From UBA3206 sp964548855 (GTDB lineage: Bacteria; Bacillota_I; Bacilli_A; Acholeplasmatales; Anaeroplasmataceae): a stretch of 64,000 bases of DNA. The stretch is from the NCBI GenBank assembly GCA_964548855.1, contig CAZJSR010000003.1, forward strand, positions 34,188 through 98,187. The letters are read 5' to 3'. The notes beneath the pieces are model-generated. The model made no database searches. It worked only from the letters and a program-made list of their open reading frames with translations, and was not told the DNA's origin. The translations under genes and the position numbers were made by a program. Positions 37,323-47,055 of this stretch are shown one piece after another (the stretch's first letter is position 1; the number at the start of each line of letters is the position of its first letter).

Positions 37323-38420
37323 ATGCTTGAAAAAATCAAAAAAAATAGAGAAGTTCTTGCTTCACTTAATGGATTAATTAAACAAGATAATCCAAAATAT
37401 TATCATTTTATGTCATCAATGAATACTTTGGAAATTAATAATGATATTATTGAAAATTTTATTGTTAAAGCTGATAAAGAACTACCACAAGGCGAATGTT
37501 TAACAAGAATTTATGGCGTAATTAATAGTTTAACAAATAGTATGGATGCTTTATATTCAATTTGTTATATGGTTACTAATGGTAAAAACTTGATTAATCT
37601 AAATCAAAATCGTCAAATGAGAGAATTAAAATATATTAGAAATAATGTTATATCACATCCTGTCAAGGATAGTTTTGATTCTGATAAGATTGGAACATGT
37701 ATTGTAAAGAGAGATAAGGTTACAGCTAAAACGTTTAAATATTATATATATTATAATAAGGAAATAAAGGCTCGTGAAATTAAGTTACTTGATATGATTG
37801 ATGCTTATTATGATGAAACATTATCTATAATTGAAAGAATTTTATCATATAAAGAATTTGATATAGAACCAGTATTAGCTCAAATAAAAAAAACATATCG
37901 AAAATTTTCTAATGATTTAGATATTAGAGAAGATATATTAGAATTAAGAGGAGTTTATTTAAGAAATAGTAATGTTTTAGCTAACAAAGAAGTTAGATAT
38001 ATTTGGCGTGTTGAAGTTTTAATGAAATTTCTTTCATATCCTAGAAATGATAAGGAACTTAAAGAAATATATGATTATTGTATGGGAAATCAATTAGAAA
38101 AAATTTATAATTGTATTTTACCATTTGGCCATACAGTATCAAAAGATGATCTTATTAATGATAGAAAAGTTCCAAAGGCTTTAAATCAATTCTTTAAACT
38201 ATTAGAAAAGAATGATACATTAGATGGAATTATTCCATATTTATGGGATATGAATCATCCTTTATTTGTACCTGCGTTAAAAAAATGTATTGATTACGTG
38301 ACAGATGCAGGCCTAGATTCAGCTAAGAGATATTTTGAATTAATTAAGGCTGCACATGAATCAAATGATGCAGATACTGTTTACTGCCTTGCAAGTATTT
38401 TAAATAATCCTAAGAAATAA
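37323..38420 (+). CDS. Unknown protein with HEPN-like motif (365 aa)
   Basis: The protein is largely helical and cytosolic, without signal or membrane segments. ELKYIRNNVISHPV at about 101-114 contains R106-x5-H112, the Rx4-6H pattern of HEPN domains, preceded by two long helices as expected. HEPN domains are often RNases of defence or toxin systems but may also be non-catalytic helpers. The C-terminal 200 residues (FRKF-like basic region, then helices) match nothing I recognise. ATG 37323 is chosen because GTGGTG lies 7 bases upstream; ATG 37305 has no such site. It stands alone, with a hairpin downstream, before typA. Confidence 0.6.
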   Translation: MLEKIKKNREVLASLNGLIKQDNPKYYHFMSSMNTLEINNDIIENFIVKADKELPQGECLTRIYGVINSLTNSMDALYSICYMVTNGKNLINLNQNRQMRELKYIRNNVISHPVKDSFDSDKIGTCIVKRDKVTAKTFKYYIYYNKEIKAREIKLLDMIDAYYDETLSIIERILSYKEFDIEPVLAQIKKTYRKFSNDLDIREDILELRGVYLRNSNVLANKEVRYIWRVEVLMKFLSYPRNDKELKEIYDYCMGNQLEKIYNCILPFGHTVSKDDLINDRKVPKALNQFFKLLEKNDTLDGIIPYLWDMNHPLFVPALKKCIDYVTDAGLDSAKRYFELIKAAHESNDADTVYCLASILNNPKK

Positions 38421-38447
38421 TACGCTTTCACGAAAGCGTATTAAATT
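38419..38447 (+). terminator. Hairpin after the HEPN-motif gene
   Basis: AATACGCTTTC/GAAAGCGTATT 11-bp stem with a 2-nt AC gap, followed by AAATTTT. The tail is weak, so termination may be partial. Confidence 0.65.
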
Positions 38448-38495
38448 TTAGTGGTATAATTTATTTGTTAACTTATGAAAGAAGAGGACTAATAT

Positions 38496-40319
38496 ATGGA
38501 TATTAGAAATGTCGCAATTATTGCCCATGTAGACCATGGTAAAACAACATTAGTAGATAAATTATTACGTACTGCGCATACATTTAGAGATAATCAAATG
38601 GTACAAGAACGTGTAATGGATTCAAATGATATTGAGCGTGAGCGTGGAATTACTATTCTTGCGAAAAATACAGCTATTTATTACAAAGATTCAAAAATTA
38701 ATATACTTGATACACCAGGGCATGCTGATTTTGGTGGAGAAGTTGAGAGAATAATGAAAATGGTTGATGGTGTTATTCTTGTTGTAGATGCATATGAAGG
38801 TACAATGCCACAAACTAGATTTGTGTTAAAAAAAGCATTAGAAGCACATTTAAAACCAATTGTAGTTGTTAATAAAGTTGATAAGCCATCAGCTAGACCT
38901 TTAGAGGTAATTGATGAGGTTTTAGAATTATTAATAGATTTAGGTGCTGATGAAGATCAATTAGAGTTTCCGATTGCATATACTTCAGCAGTTAATAACA
39001 CATCAAGTTTATCAAGTGATATAACTACACAAAAAGAAGGTATGGAAGCTGTATTAGATTTAATATTAGAAGAAATTCCGCTTCCTAACTTTGATAAGGA
39101 ATCATCTTTACAGTTTCAACCTGCTTTAATCGATTATAATGATTTTGTTGGTCGTATGGGAATTGGTAGAGTTAATAGAGGTACAATTAAATCTAATCAA
39201 ACTGTTAGTTGTATAAGATTAGATGGAAGTGTTAAACAATTTAGAATACAAAAATTATTTAGTTTCCTTGGATTAGATAAGATTGAAGTTGAAGAAGCTG
39301 TGGCTGGAGATATAGTTGCTATTTCAGGTCTTGCAGATATTTCAGTAGGTGAAACTATTTGTAATCCTGGTCAAGAAGAAGCGTTACCACCAATCGCAGT
39401 AACTGAGCCAACAGTTCAAATGACATTTGGAACAAATACATCACCTTTTTGTGGAAAAGAAGGTAAGAATGTTACAGCTTCTAAGATTGAAGAGAGATTA
39501 TTACGTGAAGTAGAAAAAGACGTTTCTTTAAAGGTAGAAAGATTAGGACGTAGTGAAGAATGGATTGTTTCAGGACGTGGAGAACTACATTTATCTATTT
39601 TAATTGAAACAATGCGTCGTGAAGGTTTTGAATTTCAAGTAAGTAGACCAAGAGCGATTATTAAAGAAGAAAATGGTATAAAATTAGAACCTTATGAATA
39701 TGTTGTGATTGATGCACCTACTGATTGTATTGGTACTGTTATCGAGATGCTTGGAAATCGTAAAGGTACAATGGAAAATATGACAAATACAGAGACTCAA
39801 GCACGTGTTACATATACAATGCCTTCTAGGGGATTAATTGGATTTAATACTGAATTTATGACAGCTACACGTGGTTATGGTATGATGTCTCATACATTTA
39901 CAGATTATAGACCACTTGATAGTGTTAATGTTGGTAAGAGAAATATAGGAGCTATGGTATCTATGGCTGATGGACAAGCAACTGCTTATTCTATTGGTGC
40001 ATTAGAAGACCGTGGTGTTATGTTTATTGAGCCTGGTGCTGATGTTTATGAAGGTATGATTGTTGGTCAATGTAATAAAGATTTAGATTTAGCTGTAAAT
40101 GTAGTAAAAGCTAAACAACAAACTAATACAAGAAGTTCATCTAAAGATATGACAGTTGTATTAAAAAAACCAAAAGTTATGACTTTAGAATCATGCATTG
40201 AATTTATTAATGATGATGAATTAGTAGAAGTTACTCCTAAAAATATAAGATTACGTAAAAAGATTTTAAATACACAAGAACGTAAAAAATTTGATGCAAA
40301 AATGAAAAACGAGGAATAA
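38496..40319 (+). CDS. typA: Ribosome-associated GTPase TypA/BipA
   Basis: A 607-residue translational GTPase. AHVDHGKTTLVD is the P-loop, RERGITI switch I, DTPGHADF switch II, and NKVDKP the guanine-specific motif, followed by EF-G-like domains II, III, V and the BipA-specific C-terminus. BipA binds the ribosome and supports subunit assembly, particularly in stress or cold. GAAGAGGA precedes the ATG; a TATAAT box lies at 38455-38460. Full length compared with the family. Confidence 0.97.
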   Translation: MDIRNVAIIAHVDHGKTTLVDKLLRTAHTFRDNQMVQERVMDSNDIERERGITILAKNTAIYYKDSKINILDTPGHADFGGEVERIMKMVDGVILVVDAYEGTMPQTRFVLKKALEAHLKPIVVVNKVDKPSARPLEVIDEVLELLIDLGADEDQLEFPIAYTSAVNNTSSLSSDITTQKEGMEAVLDLILEEIPLPNFDKESSLQFQPALIDYNDFVGRMGIGRVNRGTIKSNQTVSCIRLDGSVKQFRIQKLFSFLGLDKIEVEEAVAGDIVAISGLADISVGETICNPGQEEALPPIAVTEPTVQMTFGTNTSPFCGKEGKNVTASKIEERLLREVEKDVSLKVERLGRSEEWIVSGRGELHLSILIETMRREGFEFQVSRPRAIIKEENGIKLEPYEYVVIDAPTDCIGTVIEMLGNRKGTMENMTNTETQARVTYTMPSRGLIGFNTEFMTATRGYGMMSHTFTDYRPLDSVNVGKRNIGAMVSMADGQATAYSIGALEDRGVMFIEPGADVYEGMIVGQCNKDLDLAVNVVKAKQQTNTRSSSKDMTVVLKKPKVMTLESCIEFINDDELVEVTPKNIRLRKKILNTQERKKFDAKMKNEE

Positions 40320-40341
40320 AAAAGGCTTAGGCCTTTTTTTA
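40319..40341 (+). terminator. Terminator after typA
   Basis: AAAAAGGC-TTAG-GCCTTTTT with a continuing T-run. The start of the next gene is only 9 bp further on. Confidence 0.8.
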
Positions 40342-40349
40342 ATAAGTAT

Positions 40350-40991
40350 ATGAAAAAAAGTATAATATTTGATTTAGATGGAACATTATTAGATACATTA
40401 GACGATATTTTAAATGCGGTGAATCATTCACTAAAGAAGTATAATTTAATGCCTATAACAAAAGATGAATGTAGAGAATTTATAGGTTCTGGACCTTTTG
40501 TTCTTATTGAAAAAAGTGTTAAAGAAAATAAGGAAAAACTTGGTTTAGTATATGAAGAATATCTATCTTATTATGAAAATCATAATGACATTAATACTAA
40601 ACCATATGAAGGTATATTAGAACTTTTAAATACTTTAAAAGAAAATAACATAAGATTAGCTGTTGTTTCAAATAAACAAGATTCGGCTGTGAAAGAAATG
40701 GTTAGTAAATATTTTGGTGATACTTTTGAATTAGCAATTGGAAGTTCTTCGAATTTAAAAAAGAAACCTTCGTTTGATATGATTCAATTAGTATTAAATT
40801 CCTTAGGTATTGATAAAAAAGATTGCATTTATATTGGAGATAGTGAAATTGATATAAAAACAGCTTCTAATAAAATGGATTTAATTATGGTATCATGGGG
40901 ATTTAGGAATAAAAATACTTTATTCTCAAATGGTGCAAAACTAGTGGTAGATAGTACTAAAGAAATATTGAGTATTGTATTAAATAAATGA
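40350..40991 (+). CDS. HAD-superfamily phosphatase, phosphoglycolate phosphatase-like
   Basis: A 213-residue HAD hydrolase: motif I IIFDLDGTLLDT at about 4-15 with the nucleophile and the second Asp, motif II VVSNKQ, the Lys in NLKKKPSFD, and motif IV IGDSEIDI. The cap is the small helical type (subclass I). Such proteins act on phosphoglycolate, pyrophosphate or various sugar phosphates. No clear ribosome binding site precedes the ATG, which lies right behind the typA terminator, so expression may depend on read-through. Confidence 0.88.
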   Translation: MKKSIIFDLDGTLLDTLDDILNAVNHSLKKYNLMPITKDECREFIGSGPFVLIEKSVKENKEKLGLVYEEYLSYYENHNDINTKPYEGILELLNTLKENNIRLAVVSNKQDSAVKEMVSKYFGDTFELAIGSSSNLKKKPSFDMIQLVLNSLGIDKKDCIYIGDSEIDIKTASNKMDLIMVSWGFRNKNTLFSNGAKLVVDSTKEILSIVLNK

Positions 40992-40992
40992 T

Positions 40993-41041
40993 AAAAGGAG
41001 TCGATTTTATTGGGTACCCAATATTTTTGACTCCTTTTTTT
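40993..41041. terminator. Nested bidirectional terminator between the HAD gene and pepT
   Basis: The outer arms AAAAGGAGTC and GACTCCTTTT flank a 14-bp inner palindrome ATTGGGTACCCAAT, with T-runs on both strands. It sits between two convergent genes, with the pepT stop at 41047. Confidence 0.85.
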
Positions 41042-41046
41042 ATAAT

Positions 41047-42249
41047 TTAAATTTTTGCGATATTTACTAAATATTTAACACATAATTCCATTTCATCTAG
41101 TGATGCATATTCACGAATGCCATGATAATTATATCCACCTGTAGGCATATTTGGACACGGAAGACCGAGACTTGTTAATCTTGCACCATCTGTTCCACCT
41201 CTAATTGGGTCTATTTTAGGTATGACATTTGCCATCTTCATTGCGTTTAATGCTCTTTCTATTACTTCAGGATGTTTTTCAATTTCATATCTCATGTTGT
41301 CATAAGAATCTTTAATATCTATTGAAATTGTGGCTTTTTTGTATTTTTTTCTTAAGAAATCAACAACATCGATAAACTCTTGTTTTTGAATTTCTAATTC
41401 ATTTTTATTATGATTTCTTAATATATAGTTCATTTTTGTGTTAACCTCGTCACCTCTTATATCTGTTAAGTGGTTAAAACCATCGTATTTATCGGTATAT
41501 TCGGGTCTTTTATTTTGAGGAAGCAATGTGTCTAATTCTATTGCTATTCTTGCAGCATTTACCATTTTATTTTTTGCTTCACCAGGGTGGATTCCTATTC
41601 CTTTAATATCTATAGATACATGAGAAGCATTGAAGCATTCGTAACTGAATTCATCATATTTTCCACCATCTACAGTATATGCAAAATCTGCATTAAATAA
41701 ATTGAGATCAAAACATGTTGTTCCTTCACCAATTTCTTCATCAGGAGTAAATGCAACTGAAATATTATGATGTTTTTCGTTTGGATTTTCAATGAAATAT
41801 TCAAGCATACTCATGATTTCAGCAACTCCGGCTTTATCATCTGCTCCAAGAAGAGTTGTACCATCTGTTGTTATAAGAGTGTGACCTTTTTGATCGTTTA
41901 GTCTAGGAAAATCCTTTGGATCTATTGATATATCGTTATTTAGTTTTATTGTTTTACCATCATAGTTTTCTATTATGTTAGGCTTGACGTTTTTTCCACT
42001 TGCATCAGGCGCTGTATCCATATGAGCTATAAAACCAATTGTTTTATCACTATTACAATTTGATTTTAATTTAGCATATACTATACAGTTATCTGTTAGT
42101 ATTACATCTTCTAATCCTAGGCCTATTAATTCATCTTTTAATACGTTCGCTAGATCAAATTGAATTGATGTAGAAGGATGTGATGTGTATTTCTCACTAC
42201 TTTGTGTGTTAATTTTTACATATTTAATAAATCTATCTAATAATTTCAT
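41047..42249 (-). CDS. pepT: Peptidase T (tripeptide aminopeptidase)
   Basis: A 400-residue M20-family zinc dipeptidase-like enzyme that removes the N-terminal residue of tripeptides. GFIAHMDTAPDA with the His and Asp zinc ligands, LLGADDKAGVAEI with the bridging Asp, TPDEEIGEGT with the catalytic Glu pair and YTVDGG follow the PepT order, and RGGTDGARLT is near the C-terminus. A dimerisation domain lies in the middle. The ATG at 42249 has AGGTGAT upstream. It is divergent from the next gene and convergent with the HAD gene. Confidence 0.96.
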   Translation of the reverse strand: MKLLDRFIKYVKINTQSSEKYTSHPSTSIQFDLANVLKDELIGLGLEDVILTDNCIVYAKLKSNCNSDKTIGFIAHMDTAPDASGKNVKPNIIENYDGKTIKLNNDISIDPKDFPRLNDQKGHTLITTDGTTLLGADDKAGVAEIMSMLEYFIENPNEKHHNISVAFTPDEEIGEGTTCFDLNLFNADFAYTVDGGKYDEFSYECFNASHVSIDIKGIGIHPGEAKNKMVNAARIAIELDTLLPQNKRPEYTDKYDGFNHLTDIRGDEVNTKMNYILRNHNKNELEIQKQEFIDVVDFLRKKYKKATISIDIKDSYDNMRYEIEKHPEVIERALNAMKMANVIPKIDPIRGGTDGARLTSLGLPCPNMPTGGYNYHGIREYASLDEMELCVKYLVNIAKI

Positions 42250-42354
42250 AATATCACCTGAAAATATTTTAACATAAAATAATCTATTTTATTAATTATC
42301 TATTAATAATATTAAAAAAGATGTATTATAAATATAAGATATGGAGGAGAAAAT

Positions 42355-42768
42355 ATGAAAAAAGCGAGTAAAATAGTTGCGCTTATTGCAAGTGTAAATT
42401 TATTGGTTATGTTATCGTTTGAACCATTAAAAGGATTAAATATAATAGGTTTTGAATTTGTTTTTAAAACTCATACTGTGGGTGCTATATTATTATTTAT
42501 ATCAATAGTGCTTGTTATTATATTGAATATTTTATCAATGGTTGGGAAAAATTATAAATTACTAATACAATTAGATGCGCCAATTTTTAAATATTTAAAT
42601 ATAATCTTATCGATTTATATAATAATTGCGTATTTATTATTTAATAAGTATTTTATGTGCAATAATAATATTGGATATAAAATAAGTTATATATCATATA
42701 TTGGTATGATTTGTGCGATTTTTAATGTTATTTTTAATACTATAGATGGATTTGTTGTAGAAAATTAA
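42355..42768 (+). CDS. Small integral membrane protein of unknown function (137 aa)
   Basis: Four hydrophobic segments, at about 8-24, 42-66, 80-97 and 108-130, suggest a four-helix membrane protein. The last loop contains two Cys. ATGGAGGAGA precedes the start. I do not recognise a family. It is divergent from pepT and followed, 110 bp on, by the nifJ start. Confidence 0.65.
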   Translation: MKKASKIVALIASVNLLVMLSFEPLKGLNIIGFEFVFKTHTVGAILLFISIVLVIILNILSMVGKNYKLLIQLDAPIFKYLNIILSIYIIIAYLLFNKYFMCNNNIGYKISYISYIGMICAIFNVIFNTIDGFVVEN

Positions 42769-42815
42769 TTATTATGTAAAAAAAATCGATTAATGTATGT
42801 AAGTCTTTAAAATTA

Positions 42816-42844
42816 TTGAAAAAAAACGTTAGAAAGAGTATAAT
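42816..42844 (+). promoter_or_regulatory. Promoter of nifJ
   Basis: TTGAAA (42816-42821), 17-bp spacer, TATAAT (42839-42844). It lies 35 bp before the GGAGG-supported ATG. It overlaps an upstream extension of the frame, which shows that the extension is not translated. Confidence 0.8.
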
Positions 42845-42878
42845 TATATATGTATTTTTTAAGTACTGGAGGATATTT

Positions 42879-45800
42879 ATGAGCAAGAAAGTAAAAAGAA
42901 TGGCCATAGATGGAAACTATGCAGCAGCTTATGCAGCGTATAATTTCACAGAAGTAGCTGGGATTTATCCAATCACACCTTCTACACCAATGGCTGAATA
43001 TGTTGATGAATGGGCATCACAAGGAAAAAAGAATTTATTTGGAATGCCTGTAAAAATTGTTGAAATGCAATCAGAAGCAGGAGCTGTAGGAACAGTTCAT
43101 GGTTCACTTCAAGCTGGAGCTTTAACAACAACATTTACAGCGTCACAAGGTTTATTATTAAAAGTACCTAATATGTATAAGATTGCTGGAGAATGCTTAC
43201 CAGGTGTTATACATGTTGCAGCACGTGCACTTGCAGCACAAAGTTTATCAATTTTTGGAGACCACCAAGATGTTATGGCATGTCGTCAAACAGGATTCGC
43301 AATGTTATGTTCAAATTCTGTACAAGAAGTTATGGATTTAGCAGGAGTAGCTCATTTAGCAGCCATTAAATCTTCAATTCCATTCCTTCACTTTTTTGAT
43401 GGATTTAGAACTTCACATGAAGTTAATACTGTAGAACCAATTGATACTAAAGTATTAGAAAAACTTCTTGACAAAGAAGCAGTTATGAAGTTTAGAAGCG
43501 AAGCACTTAATCCAGCTCATCCAAAGACTCGTGGAACTGCGCAAAACGATGACGTATATTTCCAAACACGTGAATTACAAAATTCACAATATCAAAATGT
43601 ACCTGATATTGTAGCAAAATATATGAAATCAATTTCAAAAGCTACAGGACGTAATTATCAACCATTTGTATATTATGGTGCTCCTGATGCGACTGATGTT
43701 ATTGTTTGTATGGGATCAGCTTGTCAATGTGCTGAAGAAGTTGTTGACTATTTAACAAAGAAGAAAAAGAAAGTTGGTATTTTAGAAGTTCATTTATACC
43801 GCCCTTTCAGCAAAAAGTATTTTATGGCATCAATGCCTAAAACAGTTGAAAGAATTGCTGTATTAGATAGAACTATTGAACCAGGTTCAGTAGGTGAACC
43901 ATTATTCCTTGATGTACAAGCAATCTATTATGGTGAAGAAAAGAAACCGTTAATTATAGGTGGTCGTTACGGATTATCTAGTAAAGATGTTACACCAGAT
44001 ATGATCAATGCAGTTTATGATAATCTAAAGAGTAAGAAACCTAAAAATAGATTTACAGTTGGTATTGTAGATGACGTTACTTATTCATCATTAGATATTA
44101 AAAAGCATATTGATACTGCAGATAAAGATACAACAGAATTATTATTCTTTGGATTAGGATCTGATGGTACAGTTGGTGCTTGTAAGAATATTTCAAAAAT
44201 CGTAGGAGATTATACTGATTTATATGCACAAAGTTATGCTGCATATGACTCTAAAAAATCAGGAGGATCTACTAGATTACATTTACGTTTTGGTAAAAAT
44301 CCAATTCGTTCAACTTATTTAGTTAATAATCCACACTTTGTATCATGTTCACTTGATGCATATCTAAAGAAATTTGATATGATTGATGGATTACGTGAAG
44401 GTGGAACATTCTTATTAAATACAGTATGTAAACCTGAAGATATTGAAGGATTATTACCTAATAAATATAAGAGATTATTAGCTCAAAAGAAAGCTAAATT
44501 CTATATTATAAATGCATATCAAGCTGCAAAGGAATGTGGATTCCGTGCAGGTCTTGGAGTTAATACAGTTATGCAATCTGCATTCTTCAAATTAAATCAA
44601 AATATTATGGATTATGAAGAAGCAAAGACTCATATGAAGGAATTTGCAACTAAGACTTATTTAAGAAAAGGTCAAGAATTAGTTGATCAAAACCATAAAG
44701 CAATCGATTTAGGTGGAACAGGATTAATAGAAATTACTGTTAAACCTGAATGGGCATCTTTAACTGATGATGTTAAGACTGTTGATATGTCTCGCCCTAA
44801 GTTTGTTCGTGAAATCGCTGATGTAATGAATGCAATTAAGGGTGATTCATTACCAGTATCTGTATTTAAAGAATTAAAAGACGGGCATATGCCACAAGGT
44901 ACTGCAGCTTACGAAAAACGTGGAGTTGCGACTCATACGCCACTTTGGCAACCTGAAAATTGTATTCAATGTAACAAATGTGCATTCTCATGTCCACATG
45001 CTGCAATTCGTCCATTCTTAGTTGATGAAACAGAAGCACAAAATGCACCTGAAGGATCTAAGATGCTTGATGCAATTGGTCCAAAATATAAGGGATATAA
45101 ATTCTCAATTGTTGTTTCACCTCTTGACTGTACAGGATGTGGAGTATGTATTACAGTATGTCCTGGTAAGAAGGTAAAAGATCCTGAAACTGGAGTATTA
45201 AGTCAAGAACCAGTTAAGGCTTTAAAACCGCAACCAATCGCAGTTGCGAAGGCTAATAAAGAACCTGAAATTTGTGATTATTTCTATAATAATGTAACAT
45301 ACAAGAGAGAAATTGCCGGAATTGGTAATGCAAAAGATGTACAATTCTCTAAACCATTATTTGAGTTCTCTGGAGCTTGTGGTGGATGTGGAGAAACTCC
45401 ATATGTTAAGGCAGTAAGTCAATTGTTCGGCGATCGTATGCTTGTTGCGAATGCTACAGGATGTACATCAATTTACTCAGGATCATTCCCATCAAGTCCA
45501 TATACTACAAATAAAGAAGGACGTGGACCTGCTTGGGCAAATTCATTATTCGAAGATAATGCTGAATTTGGATTTGGTATGAGAATGGCTGTTGAAACAT
45601 TACGTGATAGACTACAAACAACTATGGTTGATAATTATGATAAGATGTCTCCTGAGGCTAAGGCATTATGTGAAGAATGGGTATTAAATCGTGATAATGG
45701 AGAAAAGACAAAGGAACTTGCTCCTAAGATTATTGCTCAATTCGAGAATAATGATGAAACATATGCTAAAGATATTATGTCATTAAAAGACTATCTAGTT

Positions 45801-46469
45801 AAGATTTCACAATGGATTATTGGTGGAGATGGATGGGCTTATGACATCGGTTATGGAGGACTTGACCACGTTATCGCAAATAACGAAGATGTAAATATTC
45901 TTGTTGTTGACACTGAAGTTTACTCTAATACTGGAGGTCAATCATCAAAATCAAGCCGTACTGGATCAATTGCTAAGTTTACTGCATCTGGAAAACGTGC
46001 TAAGAAGAAGGATTTAGCTTCAATAGCTATGTCTTATGGACATGTATATGTCGCAACAGTATGCCACGGAAATAGTCCAGATCAAGTTATTAAGGCTTTA
46101 AAAGAAGCTGAAGCATATAAAGGACCATCAATCGTTATTTGTTATGCACCATGTATTGCACATAATATTAAGAGTGGTTTATACATGTCACAAATGGAAG
46201 CTAAGAAGGCTACAGAATGTGGATACTTCCCAACATTCAGATTTAATCCTGATTTAGAAAAAGAAGGAAAGAATCCATTCACAATGGACTCAAAAGAACC
46301 AAATTGGGATTTATATAGAGACTTCTTAATGAATGAAGGACGTTATGCTCAATTGACTAAAGTAAATCCAGCTAAAGCAGAAGAATTATTAGAATTTAAT
46401 AAGGCTGATGCAAAGCGTCGTTATGCTCATTATATTGAATTAGCTAACAAAGAATATCCAAATAAGTAA
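42879..46469 (+). CDS. nifJ: Pyruvate:ferredoxin (flavodoxin) oxidoreductase
   Basis: A 1196-residue single-chain PFOR, the full length for the family. Pyruvate plus CoA give acetyl-CoA, CO2 and reduced ferredoxin. Domain order is visible: the pyrimidine-binding part with GIYPITPSTPMAE, the CoA/transketolase-like part, the two-cluster ferredoxin domain with CIQCNKCAFSCPHAA and CTGCGVCITVCPG, and the TPP domain with GACGGCGETPYVK, GGDGWAYDIGYGG and the EVYSNTGGQSSKS strand. The start has GGAGG 7 bases upstream. The enzyme is oxygen-sensitive and marks an anaerobic metabolism. It is transcribed alone, with its own promoter and terminator, and codon use suggests high expression. Confidence 0.97.
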   Translation: MSKKVKRMAIDGNYAAAYAAYNFTEVAGIYPITPSTPMAEYVDEWASQGKKNLFGMPVKIVEMQSEAGAVGTVHGSLQAGALTTTFTASQGLLLKVPNMYKIAGECLPGVIHVAARALAAQSLSIFGDHQDVMACRQTGFAMLCSNSVQEVMDLAGVAHLAAIKSSIPFLHFFDGFRTSHEVNTVEPIDTKVLEKLLDKEAVMKFRSEALNPAHPKTRGTAQNDDVYFQTRELQNSQYQNVPDIVAKYMKSISKATGRNYQPFVYYGAPDATDVIVCMGSACQCAEEVVDYLTKKKKKVGILEVHLYRPFSKKYFMASMPKTVERIAVLDRTIEPGSVGEPLFLDVQAIYYGEEKKPLIIGGRYGLSSKDVTPDMINAVYDNLKSKKPKNRFTVGIVDDVTYSSLDIKKHIDTADKDTTELLFFGLGSDGTVGACKNISKIVGDYTDLYAQSYAAYDSKKSGGSTRLHLRFGKNPIRSTYLVNNPHFVSCSLDAYLKKFDMIDGLREGGTFLLNTVCKPEDIEGLLPNKYKRLLAQKKAKFYIINAYQAAKECGFRAGLGVNTVMQSAFFKLNQNIMDYEEAKTHMKEFATKTYLRKGQELVDQNHKAIDLGGTGLIEITVKPEWASLTDDVKTVDMSRPKFVREIADVMNAIKGDSLPVSVFKELKDGHMPQGTAAYEKRGVATHTPLWQPENCIQCNKCAFSCPHAAIRPFLVDETEAQNAPEGSKMLDAIGPKYKGYKFSIVVSPLDCTGCGVCITVCPGKKVKDPETGVLSQEPVKALKPQPIAVAKANKEPEICDYFYNNVTYKREIAGIGNAKDVQFSKPLFEFSGACGGCGETPYVKAVSQLFGDRMLVANATGCTSIYSGSFPSSPYTTNKEGRGPAWANSLFEDNAEFGFGMRMAVETLRDRLQTTMVDNYDKMSPEAKALCEEWVLNRDNGEKTKELAPKIIAQFENNDETYAKDIMSLKDYLVKISQWIIGGDGWAYDIGYGGLDHVIANNEDVNILVVDTEVYSNTGGQSSKSSRTGSIAKFTASGKRAKKKDLASIAMSYGHVYVATVCHGNSPDQVIKALKEAEAYKGPSIVICYAPCIAHNIKSGLYMSQMEAKKATECGYFPTFRFNPDLEKEGKNPFTMDSKEPNWDLYRDFLMNEGRYAQLTKVNPAKAEELLEFNKADAKRRYAHYIELANKEYPNK

Positions 46470-46474
46470 TGATT

Positions 46475-46505
46475 ATAGCCACGTTTAGTACGTGGCTATT
46501 TTTTA
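46475..46505 (+). terminator. Terminator of nifJ
   Basis: ATAGCCACGT/ACGTGGCTAT 10-bp stem, loop TTAGT, followed by seven T. Confidence 0.92.
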
Positions 46506-46524
46506 AAAAAAGGAAGGAAAAAAG

Positions 46525-46974
46525 ATGAAGAAATTAAATAATTTAATAATGCCAATCGTATATATTATTGTAGGATTACTATTTATTATAAAAAAGGCAG
46601 CTATTTTAGACATAATATGCACAATAATAGGTGTATGTTTGATTGTATATGGTGTTTTAAAACTTATTAAAAATACTAAAGATGTTAACAGTATAATTTT
46701 AATTGTAGTTGGAATTGTATTAGTAGTATTATCTTGGGTATTTGTAACAATAGTACATTATGTTTTAGCTGTATTATTTATCTTATGGGGTGTATTAAAT
46801 CTATTAGATATGATTAATAATAAACTTGCTAAGAATTTATTTAATATACTTATTATAGTTTTATATTTTGTTATGGGAGTTTTATTATTCTTCAACAGTA
46901 ATCCAATTTATATTGTAATTGGTGTAGTTTTAATGGCAAATGGAATTTTAGGTGTTGTTTCAGAACTGAAATAA
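46525..46974 (+). CDS. HdeD/DUF308-like membrane protein (149 aa)
   Basis: Six short hydrophobic segments run through a 149-residue protein, with small Gly-containing turns (IIGVCLIVYGVL, IVVGIVLVVLSW, LFILWGVLNLLD, VIGVVLMANGILG). The pattern of paired helices with G-x-L-x-xxG is like HdeD/DUF308. The function of this family is not settled. AAGGAAGGAA precedes the ATG. It lies between two terminators. Confidence 0.7.
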   Translation: MKKLNNLIMPIVYIIVGLLFIIKKAAILDIICTIIGVCLIVYGVLKLIKNTKDVNSIILIVVGIVLVVLSWVFVTIVHYVLAVLFILWGVLNLLDMINNKLAKNLFNILIIVLYFVMGVLLFFNSNPIYIVIGVVLMANGILGVVSELK

Positions 46975-46988
46975 CATAAAAATATATA

Positions 46989-47014
46989 AAAACGAGTATT
47001 TTACTCGTTTTTTT
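46989..47014 (+). terminator. Terminator after the DUF308-like gene
   Basis: AAAACGAGTA-TTT-TACTCGTTTT, followed by further T. Confidence 0.88.
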
Positions 47015-47055
47015 CTTTTCTAAATGGTATACTTTTTTTAAAGGATGTGTTAAAG

